64,000 bases of DNA. It comes from Sphaerulina vaccinii. Its lineage: Eukaryota > Ascomycota > Dothideomycetes > Mycosphaerellales > Mycosphaerellaceae. The translations under genes and the position numbers were made by a program. How positions within the stretch are numbered: the stretch's first letter is position 1; each line of letters begins with the position of its first letter. The notes below the pieces were generated by a model, which did no database searches, was not told the origin of the DNA, and saw only the letters and a program-made list of their open reading frames with translations. Positions 48,694-58,768 of this stretch are shown piece after piece. The stretch spans positions 186,001 to 250,000 of the forward strand of contig JAKUDP010000012.1 of assembly GCA_022570795.1 (NCBI GenBank), given 5' to 3'.

Positions 48694-49863
48694 CTACTTC
48701 TGCCCCCCTCCAACAATAGCAACCTCCTCCTCCAACGGCAAAATATCCGGCACAGGTCCCACAGGCGTAATACCAAAAGGATTAATCTGTCCATGACTCT
48801 TCGTATAATGCTTCTTAATATGTTCAAACTGCGTCGTCTCAGGACCAAAAGCTCCATCTTTCCAATACAAGTACTTCATCCACTTATTAATATTCGGATA
48901 ACCACTTCGAATATCGCGGATATTACATTTGAAATGTTGAACATATACCGGATCGAAACGGATTGCGGTCGTGAAGAGTCGGACGTCGGCTTCTGTTACT
49001 CGGGAACCGTGATAGTAGGGTCCGTCGCGGGGGCGGGAGAGGTCGGCTTCGACTTTGTCGAGACTGCTGAAGAGGGTTGTGACGGCTTTTTCGTAGGCTT
49101 CTTGTGTTGTTGCGAAACCGGATTTGTAGACTCCGTTGTTGACGTCGTTGTATGTCCAGTCGTTCGTAGCTTCAATCTCATCTTTTAGATCTGCTGGAAG
49201 TAGATCGAGTTTCGCGTACTTCTCCGGAAGTAGATGATCGAACTCGTGATAGAACATGCGAATGATCTCGCTCGATTCGTTAGAGACGATCTTCTTCTGT
49301 TTGATATCGTAGAGTGTTGGAACAGTAAATCGTTCTTCGTAATCGGGATTCTGTTCGAAATAGATATCCCTCAAATGAGTATATTCCTTGTGAAGAGGAT
49401 CAGGTTCAGTGAAAGCTCCTGGTACTTTCTCATCAGAGGTGGCGAATCTCCAGCCTTTCTCGCCCATGTGGTAGTGTACGGAAGTGAAGGAGATGAAGTC
49501 TTCAAGACCTTTGAGCTTTCGAACGATCAGAGCTCGGTGAGCCCAGGGGCACGCGTAGGAGACATAGAGATGATAGCGGCCTTTCTCGGCTGGGAACTCG
49601 GCATTGGGATCTTTGGAGATGAAGTTTCGGAAGGAAGAGGTTTGTCTCTTGAACTCTCCAGACTTGTCTTTTGGGTCGACCCAGTTCAGAATGGATTTCC
49701 TGTTGTCGGACTGAGAAGATTGTCAGTACATACCTAGCTTGATGGACCATCCGCCATCATTGGATTGAGCATCACTTACGGACGCCATGAATGTTCGTGG
49801 TCTGGAGAAGCGATTGAGCTGGCTGTTGAGTTGTTGTAGACGTTTACTTGCAATGCTGAGCAT
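48694..49863 (-). CDS. Glutathionyl-hydroquinone reductase (xi-class GST, Ecm4/Gto type)
   Basis: Two exons (49863-49780, 49710-48694) encode 366 residues. The active-site motif is VSYACPWAHRALIVRKLKGL (Cys82). The family continues with ISFTSVHYHMGEKGWRF, FTVPTLYDIKQKKIVSNESSEIIRM and the C-terminal helical domain (SRVTEADVRLFTTAIRFDPVYVQHFKCN, GYPNINKWMKYLYW). The enzyme uses glutathione to reduce glutathionyl-quinones or other thiol adducts. The N-terminal MLSIASKRLQQLNSQLNRFS is basic and amphipathic, like a mitochondrial presequence. An internal ATG (MAS, 25 codons on) would give a cytosolic form, so dual targeting by alternative start is possible. The 69-base intron separates this leader from the enzyme. 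Confidence 0.9.
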
Positions 49864-50045
49864 TGACTGTGAGATCTGATGCACTTATGTTTGTTGATGC
49901 AGGTTTACTTACTCTCGTGCTGATGACATGGTCGAAGTTCAATGGTGCTTGGCATGATTACATCATGCTTGCTAATTTGCTTCTAATTGATGGCTAAATA
50001 TCCGCTTTTGGAACGTCGGCGCCGAAAGCAACACGTCGTGCTATA
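49864..50045. promoter_or_regulatory. Promoter of the reductase gene, adjoining IML1 3' end
   Basis: About 180 bases contain the reductase promoter and the 3' end of IML1. No defined element seen. Confidence 0.4.
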
Positions 50046-53000
50046 CTAGAGCCCTCTCAGTTGCTGGCGATGATTTGTACTCAACGGGGGCAATTGCATA
50101 GGCGGGATGTCAGAATCAGCCAGAGATGCATTGCTCAATGGACTTGGCGCAACAAGAGGTCGGACCCTGTCCACCTCTTTGTAGAACGATCTCAATGCCT
50201 CTTCATTCTTGCAGAAAGCCTTGAAGTGCTTCTGCACTGTGTCCACAGTCACAGTAGGCCTGTCATGCTCAGTCGTAGGTCGTGTTGTCGAGGCCAACTT
50301 GCTGGTGGCAAGCCTGTTGGGCAACAAGAGGAAATCGGCAGTGTCATCTGCGAGAACCTGGGCAAGGACGAGGCCAGACTTGTGCACGAATTGTGTATAC
50401 TGATAGTGAGGCGAACCAAAAGAGTACTGTACATCGAGGGACGTAGTGAAGGTACTGGCCGCTTCATAGTCGAGCACGAAGTCGAGCTTCTTCAGCAATC
50501 GCTTATGATAAGCCATAGGATCCTCGATCATACGAGGCGAGAAGGTATGAGGCTCCATCAGAGGTGTAGCGAGAATCTTGTCTGGTGGCCTCATGGCAAG
50601 TCTGACAGGCTGAGGTTGGTCGTATGGATGGTGTTCTCTGAACTTGCAGGCTTCTTGGAGCGGTAGTTGCATAAGCTTGAGACCATAACCATCTACTGAG
50701 CTTGACCAGCGAGCAATGGCCTCTCGGATCAGCTTGGCGGAAGTGCCTAGCCACTCCAGCTGTATGTGATAGCAATTCTCCGGGTTATGAATGCGGTCAT
50801 AATGCAGTTCAATGATCTGCATATGATTGGACTTCTTCTGTGGATCGACGTTGAACTGCATAGATTGACTGAGAAAGATTTGCTTCGGTTCTGTAGGATT
50901 CAGCCCGGGTGTTCCCCTGTCGGAAGAGGAGCTGGAGTCGGTTGTACTGATGCCACTGAGAGGTCGTAACATCGGTGACTTCATCGAATCTGCAATTGGG
51001 GTGGGCGGAATGGACCGCCACGGATGCTTGCCAAACAGACCTGTAGTGTCAGGATACTCGGTCGTCCTCCAATTAGCGCTGATCTGGTAGAAGTAGTGTC
51101 CATCACGGAACTTATGCTTCTGTCGTACGTGAGAGAAGACACCACGACTCATCAGCTCGTTTCCCACATTCACTGCGTCTTCGCGCAACTCCAGATCTTT
51201 GAAGACGCCGAGCAGCCAGGTGGTCATCTCGTCACCTCGAAAGCACTTAAGATGGGTGACTGTAAGCCACCGGCGATCTCGGACTTCCACGCCATATGGA
51301 GGCGGATCCTGCATTTGTTTGACGAGTCTGCTGATATCGAAATTGCTGCTGTGATGCTTCTCTGACTCTGGAAACAAGGAAGCATCGAGGTCTCCCTCTT
51401 CAAGCTGGCTAGATAGAGCAGGACCATGCGCATTTACAACGACACTGGGATCACGTGTTTGATATTCGATTGCCAGCGGATTGGGGTCTCGTACAGCCGT
51501 GTACGGTGTGGCTGCCGCTTTCTTGACTGACGCATGATGGTTTTGGTCTTCGATAGAGAAGTAGCGCTGTCGTTGCCACAACTGCGTCAAGCGTTGAATG
51601 CCCTCGATCCGACGTTCTTGATCAGAAAGTCCACCCAGATAGTCACCTCTGGGAATGTCAACCGGTAGCAGAACGAGGCGTACCTTGAATGTGACATTGA
51701 GATCTGGTAAGGGCCCCAGGCGGAGAATGTGCTCATCAAGCTCGCTCCAGTCAGTGAGAGGTGCCTCAGAATGATAGGAGATCTCAGGCTTGATGTTCAG
51801 TCCTAAGATCGTGCGCATCTTTGGTTCATACGATGTCACGTAATGTTGTGACTCTGTATCTTCACTCCCTATTCCGGACTTTGGCTCATATTGCACAATC
51901 TGCACCTCGAAGTCGGAGATGCGCTGGATCTCGTGATATCGCCTGCCCAGCGAAAGCAAGATGGGGCGACCCTTACTCTGCACCGTCTGCTCGCCGCCGC
52001 TGTTGCGGATTGCTACAATTTGAAACCCACGAATAAGGCGCACGTCAATCAGCCGCTCGACCAGGATGCTCGCAGACTCCTCCTTGAGTCCTGTGGAGTC
52101 CGAGATCATGTGTCGCTTGACCTCTTTGCGATAGTAGAACTCCAGCTCCGCGGGCGATGGCTTGTACTCTGAAGTCAAAGGAAGCGCAGCCGGAGAGCAC
52201 ATCGATGACCACTTGAACGAGCCTGAGCTGACAGCTCGAGGGAACACGTGCTGCCATTTGCGATACTGACTAGCCACACGCATGTTGTCTCTCCTTGGGT
52301 TGCACGGGTTAAGTAGCATGACCCACGGAGACAGCATGTCTAGCGCCTCGTGCGTAGAATCATGACGACTTCTGCGACCTAAGCTTGATTTCCCTCGTGG
52401 TGTAGTACCGAGCGAGTTATCGTTCATAGCTTTAGTCACAGTCGTCTCCTCCATATTTTGCTCCAGAATCTTGACAAGCTCGTCACTTTCTTGGCTTCTA
52501 CCTTTGTTCGGAGTATGTTGATGTGTTTCGGCAGGAATCTCGATCGGTCTCGAGACATGACCAGGATCAGGATCACTGAGTTGCGAAGACATCATACTTT
52601 GCTGCGATGGCTTCCGCCGCAGACTTGCTTGGAAAGCCTTCGCGAGTCCACTTGGTTTGTCACTCGATGTGATTGGTGCCAGTGAAGCTGCATAGTTGAT
52701 ATCCTTCTCCTTTTCCGCGTGCTCCACAGACAAGGTCGTGCTCGCCACGCCTCTACTTGGCGCAAGCCCCTTGGGCCCAAGACTGATCTTTCGTCCAGTC
52801 TGCATCAGTGGGTGAGGCGGTAATCGTGTGCGTCTTGCATTATAGGGTGCCACTTTGTTCGAAGTGCCATTGGTATCTGGCGCAGGGATATCAATGGGTC
52901 GGCTTTTCTCGGGACTGATAGATCTCAGAGGCGGCTTGTCAAGACGTGGGAACCCTCGTACTGTGTCGACAGAACCCATTGAAGGGTCCAGTGAAGATAC

Positions 53001-54314
53001 TTTAACGAGGCTGAGCCATCGTGGAGGCTCTTCACCGAAGACCTGATTGTCGTGATAGTCCATGACACCAGTATCAATATCACCAAAGTCCGACTCTTTC
53101 AAGAAAGGTAACGCGATATCATGAACCGGCTCTTCCGTATCTGGAAGTGTCCAACTTGAGGATTGCTCGTCCTGCGAGGTGCGCCAGAATGAGATGTCCA
53201 CCCAGTGCGGAAGTGCATACTCAGTAGTGCCATCGTGTTCATATCTGAACAGTGGTACTGGATGTAGAGGCTTTGGAAATAGTGCGACGATGTCTACGCC
53301 GATGCTATTACCGACCAGAAGGTCTGTTGTCTGCTTGAGTAGAGTGTGATCAGCATCGAACAAGCCAGTGCCAGCGGTCACGGCGATGATCGAGGTACCA
53401 GTACTCATCAGATGCGCGTCGTTCTGATCATCTGCGAAGTCCATGGCAGTCAAATGAATGGCCTCCAAGATGTTGCTCTCGGCTGCTAAGCAGACTGACC
53501 TGGATAAAGTCAGGTCGTTGAAGGCTCTCCTTATCTTGTTCAAGATATCTGCCCATGTGATGCTAGTAACTTCCGACACGAGGAGAATGTAAAAATCTTC
53601 GCCATGCTTGTTGTTGGAAGAGTCGCGTTTTGCCACGCCATCTGCTCCTGCGGCACGTCCGAACAGAATGACAGATGCTAAATGTCGTGCTTTGGCTCTC
53701 TCCCAGCGTTGGAACAGTTCGTGGAGAAAGTCGTCAATCAAGCGCTCGTACATGAGCTCGCCATGACTCCAGCCTTCGAGCATCTCTCTGGAGACCTCTA
53801 TAAGAATTGAATAGCGTGCACTTCTGCTTCGGAAGATGGGCTTGGTGTATGGATGCGTGACAAACGCTGATTCTTTTCTCTCGCCGGATATCCATATTTG
53901 CTCGACATCTGCAATGACAGAACCTAAGTATTTGAGAACTTGGCCCTCGTACATGACAGTCTCCTCGAGACACTTCATCAGCTGCCACATGTCTGCTCTC
54001 GACAGATACTGATCGCGGAAGAAGACCTCCACATGAGTGGCCGTGGCAGCATCCGTATCGTCGATAAGCTCGATCTTGCCTGAAGTCCTGTTCTCGAAGC
54101 CAAATTTGGTGGCCAGAGAAGAGTGGATGGAGATTTCGCCAGTATTGGCTGTTTGTCCAGCCGGACATATGCATAGAGTGCGAGCGCCTGGAGCTGAGAG
54201 CCACGCGACTTCTCCAACATGCATAATTCTCGTCCCGGCTAGGACGTCAACTGTCGAGACGCGATCATCGTGGAGGACGATGGTGCACGTCTTCTCCATG
54301 GCGATGGATCCCAT
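50046..54314 (-). CDS. IML1: Iml1/DEPDC5 homologue, SEACIT (GATOR1) subunit
   Basis: A single exon encodes 1422 residues. The N-terminal part (EKTCTIVLHDD.., DQYLSRADMWQLMKCLEETVMYEGQ, YSILIEVSREMLE, DFLHELFQRWERAKARHLASVILF) is the DUF3608 domain of Iml1. A disordered middle (RPIDIPAPDTNG, RKPSQQS.., about 470-670) and SPWVMLLNPCNPRRDNMRVASQYRKWQHVFPRAVSS follow. A DEP domain lies at about 1005-1075 (RRWLTVTHLKCFRGDEMTTWLL). The C-terminal domain includes FSPRMIEDPMAYHKRLLKKLD and LDVQYSFGSPHYQYTQFVH. Iml1 with Npr2/Npr3 is the GTPase-activating complex for Gtr1/RagA that turns TORC1 off when amino acids are scarce, at the vacuole. The yeast protein is slightly longer. An upstream exon cannot be excluded. 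Confidence 0.93.
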   Translation of the reverse strand: MGSIAMEKTCTIVLHDDRVSTVDVLAGTRIMHVGEVAWLSAPGARTLCICPAGQTANTGEISIHSSLATKFGFENRTSGKIELIDDTDAATATHVEVFFRDQYLSRADMWQLMKCLEETVMYEGQVLKYLGSVIADVEQIWISGERKESAFVTHPYTKPIFRSRSARYSILIEVSREMLEGWSHGELMYERLIDDFLHELFQRWERAKARHLASVILFGRAAGADGVAKRDSSNNKHGEDFYILLVSEVTSITWADILNKIRRAFNDLTLSRSVCLAAESNILEAIHLTAMDFADDQNDAHLMSTGTSIIAVTAGTGLFDADHTLLKQTTDLLVGNSIGVDIVALFPKPLHPVPLFRYEHDGTTEYALPHWVDISFWRTSQDEQSSSWTLPDTEEPVHDIALPFLKESDFGDIDTGVMDYHDNQVFGEEPPRWLSLVKVSSLDPSMGSVDTVRGFPRLDKPPLRSISPEKSRPIDIPAPDTNGTSNKVAPYNARRTRLPPHPLMQTGRKISLGPKGLAPSRGVASTTLSVEHAEKEKDINYAASLAPITSSDKPSGLAKAFQASLRRKPSQQSMMSSQLSDPDPGHVSRPIEIPAETHQHTPNKGRSQESDELVKILEQNMEETTVTKAMNDNSLGTTPRGKSSLGRRSRHDSTHEALDMLSPWVMLLNPCNPRRDNMRVASQYRKWQHVFPRAVSSGSFKWSSMCSPAALPLTSEYKPSPAELEFYYRKEVKRHMISDSTGLKEESASILVERLIDVRLIRGFQIVAIRNSGGEQTVQSKGRPILLSLGRRYHEIQRISDFEVQIVQYEPKSGIGSEDTESQHYVTSYEPKMRTILGLNIKPEISYHSEAPLTDWSELDEHILRLGPLPDLNVTFKVRLVLLPVDIPRGDYLGGLSDQERRIEGIQRLTQLWQRQRYFSIEDQNHHASVKKAAATPYTAVRDPNPLAIEYQTRDPSVVVNAHGPALSSQLEEGDLDASLFPESEKHHSSNFDISRLVKQMQDPPPYGVEVRDRRWLTVTHLKCFRGDEMTTWLLGVFKDLELREDAVNVGNELMSRGVFSHVRQKHKFRDGHYFYQISANWRTTEYPDTTGLFGKHPWRSIPPTPIADSMKSPMLRPLSGISTTDSSSSSDRGTPGLNPTEPKQIFLSQSMQFNVDPQKKSNHMQIIELHYDRIHNPENCYHIQLEWLGTSAKLIREAIARWSSSVDGYGLKLMQLPLQEACKFREHHPYDQPQPVRLAMRPPDKILATPLMEPHTFSPRMIEDPMAYHKRLLKKLDFVLDYEAASTFTTSLDVQYSFGSPHYQYTQFVHKSGLVLAQVLADDTADFLLLPNRLATSKLASTTRPTTEHDRPTVTVDTVQKHFKAFCKNEEALRSFYKEVDRVRPLVAPSPLSNASLADSDIPPMQLPPLSTNHRQQLRGL

Positions 54315-54711
54315 GATGGCAGTTTTCCTGCGGACTTCAGATCCTTCGCCAAAGAGAATGCTTCGCTCGCACGCTAGATCTTCTTGGGTACTTCTTATCG
54401 CGGATGTATCCTGAGTACGCCAGCCTGAAATGTGGCAGGCGGGCGTATTGACTGATATTGCAGCATCTTCGCTCGTCTAGCGTAGCAGCGTCGAATGTGT
54501 CTTCAGCAGCATCTTATCATGATAGATCATGATAAGATCAGTCCGCCGGATGAATTGCGAGATACAATATCATTGTAGGGAGCACGAAGACGCGTGAAGT
54601 GGGAGTGCGACAAAGTCCAATCAATTTCGGAGCCTCAGGATCGTCATCTTGCCCAACCTCGACTGCCACGAGTTACATCTCTAAGTTCTATATTATAGTC
54701 ACTCGTTAGTC
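54315..54711. promoter_or_regulatory. Divergent promoter IML1 / EF-hand gene
   Basis: Four hundred bases between divergent starts. The most striking content is the GATA palindrome at 54511-54538, listed separately. Confidence 0.5.
54511..54538. promoter_or_regulatory. Perfect 13-bp-arm palindrome with clustered GATA-factor sites
   Basis: ATCTTATCATGAT, a two-base spacer, then ATCATGATAAGAT form a perfect inverted repeat. It contains TTATCA (TGATAA on the other strand), TGATAG and TGATAA, three HGATAR-type sites in 28 bases. It lies 197 bases upstream of IML1 and 174 bases upstream of the EF-hand gene. GATA factors of the AreA/NreB type control nitrogen regulation in ascomycetes; use by IML1, a nutrient-sensing TORC1 inhibitor, is inference. 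Confidence 0.55.
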
Positions 54712-55386
54712 ATGCTATCTCTAGCCATCGCTGCCACCGTGGCAGGTCTCGTCTCTACAGTTCAGGCTCATGGGGATCATGCTCACCAAGCAGCGCCCCA
54801 TGTAGACGAAAACGCGAACTGGGCTACCAAACACATGGCCGGTGAGCTGTCTTCCACTTTGATGGTCATTGATGCCGAACATAGCTGATCGAGTCTAGAG
54901 GAACATCACATCTCGTCCTCTGATGCCGGCTCATTCTTCAACTTACACGACTACGACTCTTCGAACTTCTGGACAGCCGACGATCTACTCAAGACCTATG
55001 GCTTGCGCCATGAAAGCACCGACAATGTCTCCGAAGACGAGAAACGTAGTGCTATCAAAAAAGTGATAGACATGTTTGATCGTGATCTAGACGAGCGGAT
55101 ATCTTTCGCAGAATATACCATTGGCGTTGCGCAAGGACTAGAACTGCCCGACTTGGGCTACGGTCCAGGACATCACGGAGACGATGAGTACGAATATGAG
55201 ATCCATCACTTTGAGAAATACCATGACGAGAACACAAGAGAAGAGGACTTGATGCATCCTGAGGACATCGAGCATTTCAGGAAGCACGAAGAGATGGAAG
55301 AGAGACAGGAGAGACAAGAGCAGATGGACAGAATGCCGATTGTTGAAGCGAATATCCCACAGAAGTTTCGCAGGAAGGAGCTCTGA
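54712..55386 (+). CDS. Secretory-pathway EF-hand calcium-binding protein
   Basis: Two exons (54712-54841, 54899-55386) encode 205 residues. A signal peptide MLSLAIAATVAGLVSTVQAHG is followed by a His-rich stretch and two EF-hands. Hand 1 is around Asp61/Asp63 (HDYDSSNFWTADDLL) and hand 2 is DRDLDERISFAE (104-115). The rest is acidic and charged, with GHHGDDEYEYEIHHFEKY and a Glu/Arg-rich helix. It ends RRKEL, slightly like an ER-retention tail but lacking the usual acidic residue at -3. The arrangement resembles MCFD2/nucleobindin/Cab45-like proteins of the ER and Golgi. The function (calcium handling or cargo receptor partner) is inference. Confidence 0.8.
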
Positions 55387-55387
55387 G

Positions 55388-55705
55388 ATGGATGTAATAC
55401 ACTGGATGAGTGCGATACTAGCAGATCTGTCAGACTGGTTGGAGAGTCTCTATACGCATAGCTGCGCAATGGCCGCCAGCCGCTTGGAGTGTCAGGCTCT
55501 CTTAGACAGGGTCTTGGAAGAGGCTGAAGAGGCGGCTACATCTGCAAGCACTCGCTTCCAACGAAGATGGTACTGGACTGCCATGTCAATCCTGACCTGG
55601 GGCCTGTTCTGGCGGATGGCAGATCAGCAAGCAGAAAACCGTCTGGCTCGCTTTCTAGCTTGGCTCGCGATACTGGTGGCCGTGATGGTTGCTAGCACAA
55701 TGTAG
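55388..55705 (+). CDS. Small membrane protein ORF directly after the EF-hand gene (weak)
   Basis: An ATG two bases after the EF-hand gene's TGA opens 105 codons in another frame. The peptide has a helical N-terminus (MDVIHWMSAILADLSDWLES), a coil with LLDRVLEEAEEAATS, and two hydrophobic segments (RWYWTAMSILTWGLFW and ARFLAWLAILVAVMVAST), the last at the extreme C-terminus. The composition looks protein-like, but there is no room for a separate promoter. It may be a separate transcript, an alternative 3' exon or a chance frame in the 3' UTR. Confidence 0.3.
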   Translation: MDVIHWMSAILADLSDWLESLYTHSCAMAASRLECQALLDRVLEEAEEAATSASTRFQRRWYWTAMSILTWGLFWRMADQQAENRLARFLAWLAILVAVMVASTM

Positions 55706-56815
55706 ATGAACTCAGACACGATATAGTAACGACAGCACGAATACATTAATCGAACAGCTCTTCTTTCCAAAATATCGAACAGATCTGCACTGCTGCTGCA
55801 ACGCGGAGCTGTCTCCGCGACTTCCCGAGAATTCTGCAGGGTCAGCTTTCACTTCACCTCGCGTTCTCTCTCCACTTTCACGCCTGCCCCAACATGAACA
55901 ATCGTTCTCGATGCGAAAGTGTACTCTCCAGCACACTACAAGCACTAGACATCGAGTCCAGTAGTGTCCAGATCGTCCGCACATGGATGTTCGGTGCTCT
56001 TCATCGATCTCCAAAATGCGAGGCCCCGGAACCCGGAGTTAGCAGGATCAGCAGAGGCTTGCTGAGGCTTGCAGAAGAGAGCAGTCTCTGGATTCCCTCA
56101 TCGGAGAACTCATTGATGGTAGGTCAGAAGTGCGCTGCTGAAGCCAATTGCATTCCCAGTGCGCTTGTTGCGGCCTGCCTGGGAATGGAAACTCCAAGCT
56201 ACACAACAACAGCAGACTGACTGCAGTCCTTGGACACGCACTCAGGGCACTACATTGAGGTCGCGCTAAGCATCATGGCACCTCTGCTGACCGGGTATCC
56301 ACACTCCTGCTCGCATCTTGACCACTCGATCTGACATTGCCATAGTTTCTCCACTGAGCAGCCAACGGCGACATTCACATGCCTCACACCGAGCCCGCGC
56401 CATTAACGCACAGACAGTACCGCGCTGTCCGATTTGCCTTGTCTACCCACCGTACAATGCTCACGCGCCGCGTGAAGTGAAAGTGAAGCTGGCAACACGA
56501 CGCGAACACCTCGATCACAGCCCTTTCCAGCTTCTTCCAACCCCAGCATCATCACCTACGACGACAATGACAGCACACGCCCCTCACAACAATACACTGT
56601 AATGTCTACTTCTTACTGACCTGCAGGAGCATTCTATTTCGAGCGAACTCTACTCGATTGCCATTGTCGGATCCACTATTCCCAGCACTTTCGCGATTGT
56701 TGCAGCACTTTTCGTCCAAGCTTGGACTTCTGGTATTGTCACACACAATAACTTCATCTCGACAATCGCTTGAAGAAATCGCAGTGGCTGGCAAACCAGT
56801 CCACCAAGATAAAAG
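55706..56815. other. Intergenic with one doubtful ORF
   Basis: A forward frame at 55894-56220 (108 codons, MNNRSRCESVLSSTLQALD..) has an ATG and a fairly even composition but no domain. It could be a small orphan gene. The rest, up to the leader of the nuclear protein gene, shows nothing recognisable. Confidence 0.3.
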
Positions 56816-58768
56816 ATGTCGCTCTTTTCTGGAAAGGCACAATCTTCTCTACACACATCTCACCATCGACCACCCTCACCTCCTCTTAATCCTCCCAACA
56901 ACACACCTCGACGCTGGACGTCTGCCATACCCTTCAATACACATTCAGAATCTTCTTCGACTTCACCGCAATACAAAGAACGCCGGCCGTTCTTCTCAGA
57001 CATTCCCATCAGTTCAAGACTACCGCCATTGAATCTACACAGCGCAGGCGCTCGATCCTTCTCTTTCAAACCGAAGCTACCTGTTCTGGAACCCAGCACC
57101 GCAAACATGAACGACATGCAGACCTTTGGCGACTCCTTTGGCCTCGATTTTTATGACAATACATTCACACAATCTGACATGTCAAATCACGAATCACTTG
57201 CCTCTCGTCAAACGTACGAGCATCACTATGGCGGCAACAACCTTGCTGGCAACAACAACTATGTCGATCCACAGGCCTCCCTGTTTGACAGCAACTTTCG
57301 TGGTACCACCCTTCCTGAGGGCCAAGCTCACTCTCACACCGCAACTCATCTGCAGAACAACTACATGCCAGAAGCCAACGCTGCCTTCCAGCTGTACCAA
57401 CCAGTCCCTGTCAACCAAGGTCATGCTGGTCCGTCAAACACACTCTACGCCGCGCCTACCCAAGTCTACGGTAACTACGATTTCATGCCTCAAGGTGTTC
57501 AACACTACGCCAACGTGCCGCAACAGCATGTGGCTAGCACACCACCTCCGCGAACCGAGCATAAGGCCTTCGACTCCTCCTTCAGCAGCGGCTACACCGA
57601 CTATGAGCTGCCAACTCAAGCATACAACCCTTCGACTACAGGTCACACCTCATCCTTTGTAGGTGACTTCGACTCCGGCTCATCGCACCTGCCTTGTTTA
57701 AACGACTCCGCTGTGCAGACCATCGATCACGACATTGAGGACGTCACATCGCCTAGCCCGCAAGTCAAGAAACGCAAGATCGCAAAGGCGCGCTCCCACA
57801 GCTCCAAATCCAGCACATCTGCGCCCACCACAAAGTCATCGGACAGCCCACCTACCAAGAACAAGAATGGGCTCTTCTTCAACGGCTTTGCCGAAGCCGA
57901 AGCTGCCGCATACAATAGAACGCGCCCTACACTTGGATACGATGACTGGTCCGATGTCAAGAAGTCTCCAACCAAACATGTCCAAAAGCTCCTGTCCGCC
58001 TTCAGTGATGACTACGCCGATGCTCCCGAGCACTTCCCACTCACCAAGGCTGCCGACAAGACTCGCTGGGTGGCGTACCAAGATGGTCACGTTGACAAGA
58101 TGTCAAAGTACGAAGAACAAACACTCGAGGCTGCTTGCTGGGTCCTACTAAAGCATTTGATCGAAGCGCACGAAAGTGGCATGAAAACGCTACGTTACCA
58201 CAAGATAGAAGGCAACGTCACATGCTCAGATCACGTCGACATGGTTGCCGCTGCTATTCGCAATTACGCGGTCATTCGTTACGATGTGGTCCGCCTGCAG
58301 CGTCTCGACGAGCTGGTATGCTGCACCACGAGCGCTGTCAGCCGTAAAATTGCCAATTTCAAAGGTAACTGGAACAAAACAGAGCGCGAAAACGAGAACC
58401 AGCAAAAAGCAGAGAAACTCGGCATCGACTACACTCCTGTCCTTGGTGACAAGAAGCGCAAGGCCGCAGAAGCTTCTGCCGCTCCCAAGCCTGCACGAAA
58501 GAGAGTCAGATCTACCGCAACAGCTGGCAAGGAGGCAGCAGCAGGCCCATCAACCACGAACATTAAGCAGCAGCGCAAAGATTCCACTTCTTCCGACGAC
58601 ATACCGCTCACAAAGACTATCGCCGAGATGGTCCGCGAGACTACAGAAGCGGCCCACACTCCTCTCGTCAATCCGGCTGCTGTTCAACTCGATTTCGTTC
58701 GAGCCGATACTGACCCTTACGCGTCTTCTGCCTTCCAGCAGCCCACCCGCGCCAGTTCCTACCACTAG
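56816..58768 (+). CDS. Low-complexity, probably nuclear protein of unknown function
   Basis: The frame is open for 650 codons from ATG 56816; an internal ATG at 57107 (MNDMQTFGDSFGLDFYDN) has good context and begins the more protein-like part, giving 553 residues. The first half is Asn/Gln/Tyr/Pro-rich and looks disordered. A basic cluster KKRKIAKARSHSSKSS suggests nuclear localisation. An ordered middle (TLGYDDWSDVKKSPTKHVQK, WVAYQDGHVDKMSKYEEQTL, ACWVLLKHLIEAHESGM, MVAAAIRNYAVIRYDVVRLQ) has conserved-looking aromatic positions. The end is charged, with a second basic cluster (KPARKRVRS). It may be a chromatin or transcription-associated protein; I do not recognise a family. Confidence 0.7.
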   Translation: MSLFSGKAQSSLHTSHHRPPSPPLNPPNNTPRRWTSAIPFNTHSESSSTSPQYKERRPFFSDIPISSRLPPLNLHSAGARSFSFKPKLPVLEPSTANMNDMQTFGDSFGLDFYDNTFTQSDMSNHESLASRQTYEHHYGGNNLAGNNNYVDPQASLFDSNFRGTTLPEGQAHSHTATHLQNNYMPEANAAFQLYQPVPVNQGHAGPSNTLYAAPTQVYGNYDFMPQGVQHYANVPQQHVASTPPPRTEHKAFDSSFSSGYTDYELPTQAYNPSTTGHTSSFVGDFDSGSSHLPCLNDSAVQTIDHDIEDVTSPSPQVKKRKIAKARSHSSKSSTSAPTTKSSDSPPTKNKNGLFFNGFAEAEAAAYNRTRPTLGYDDWSDVKKSPTKHVQKLLSAFSDDYADAPEHFPLTKAADKTRWVAYQDGHVDKMSKYEEQTLEAACWVLLKHLIEAHESGMKTLRYHKIEGNVTCSDHVDMVAAAIRNYAVIRYDVVRLQRLDELVCCTTSAVSRKIANFKGNWNKTERENENQQKAEKLGIDYTPVLGDKKRKAAEASAAPKPARKRVRSTATAGKEAAAGPSTTNIKQQRKDSTSSDDIPLTKTIAEMVRETTEAAHTPLVNPAAVQLDFVRADTDPYASSAFQQPTRASSYH

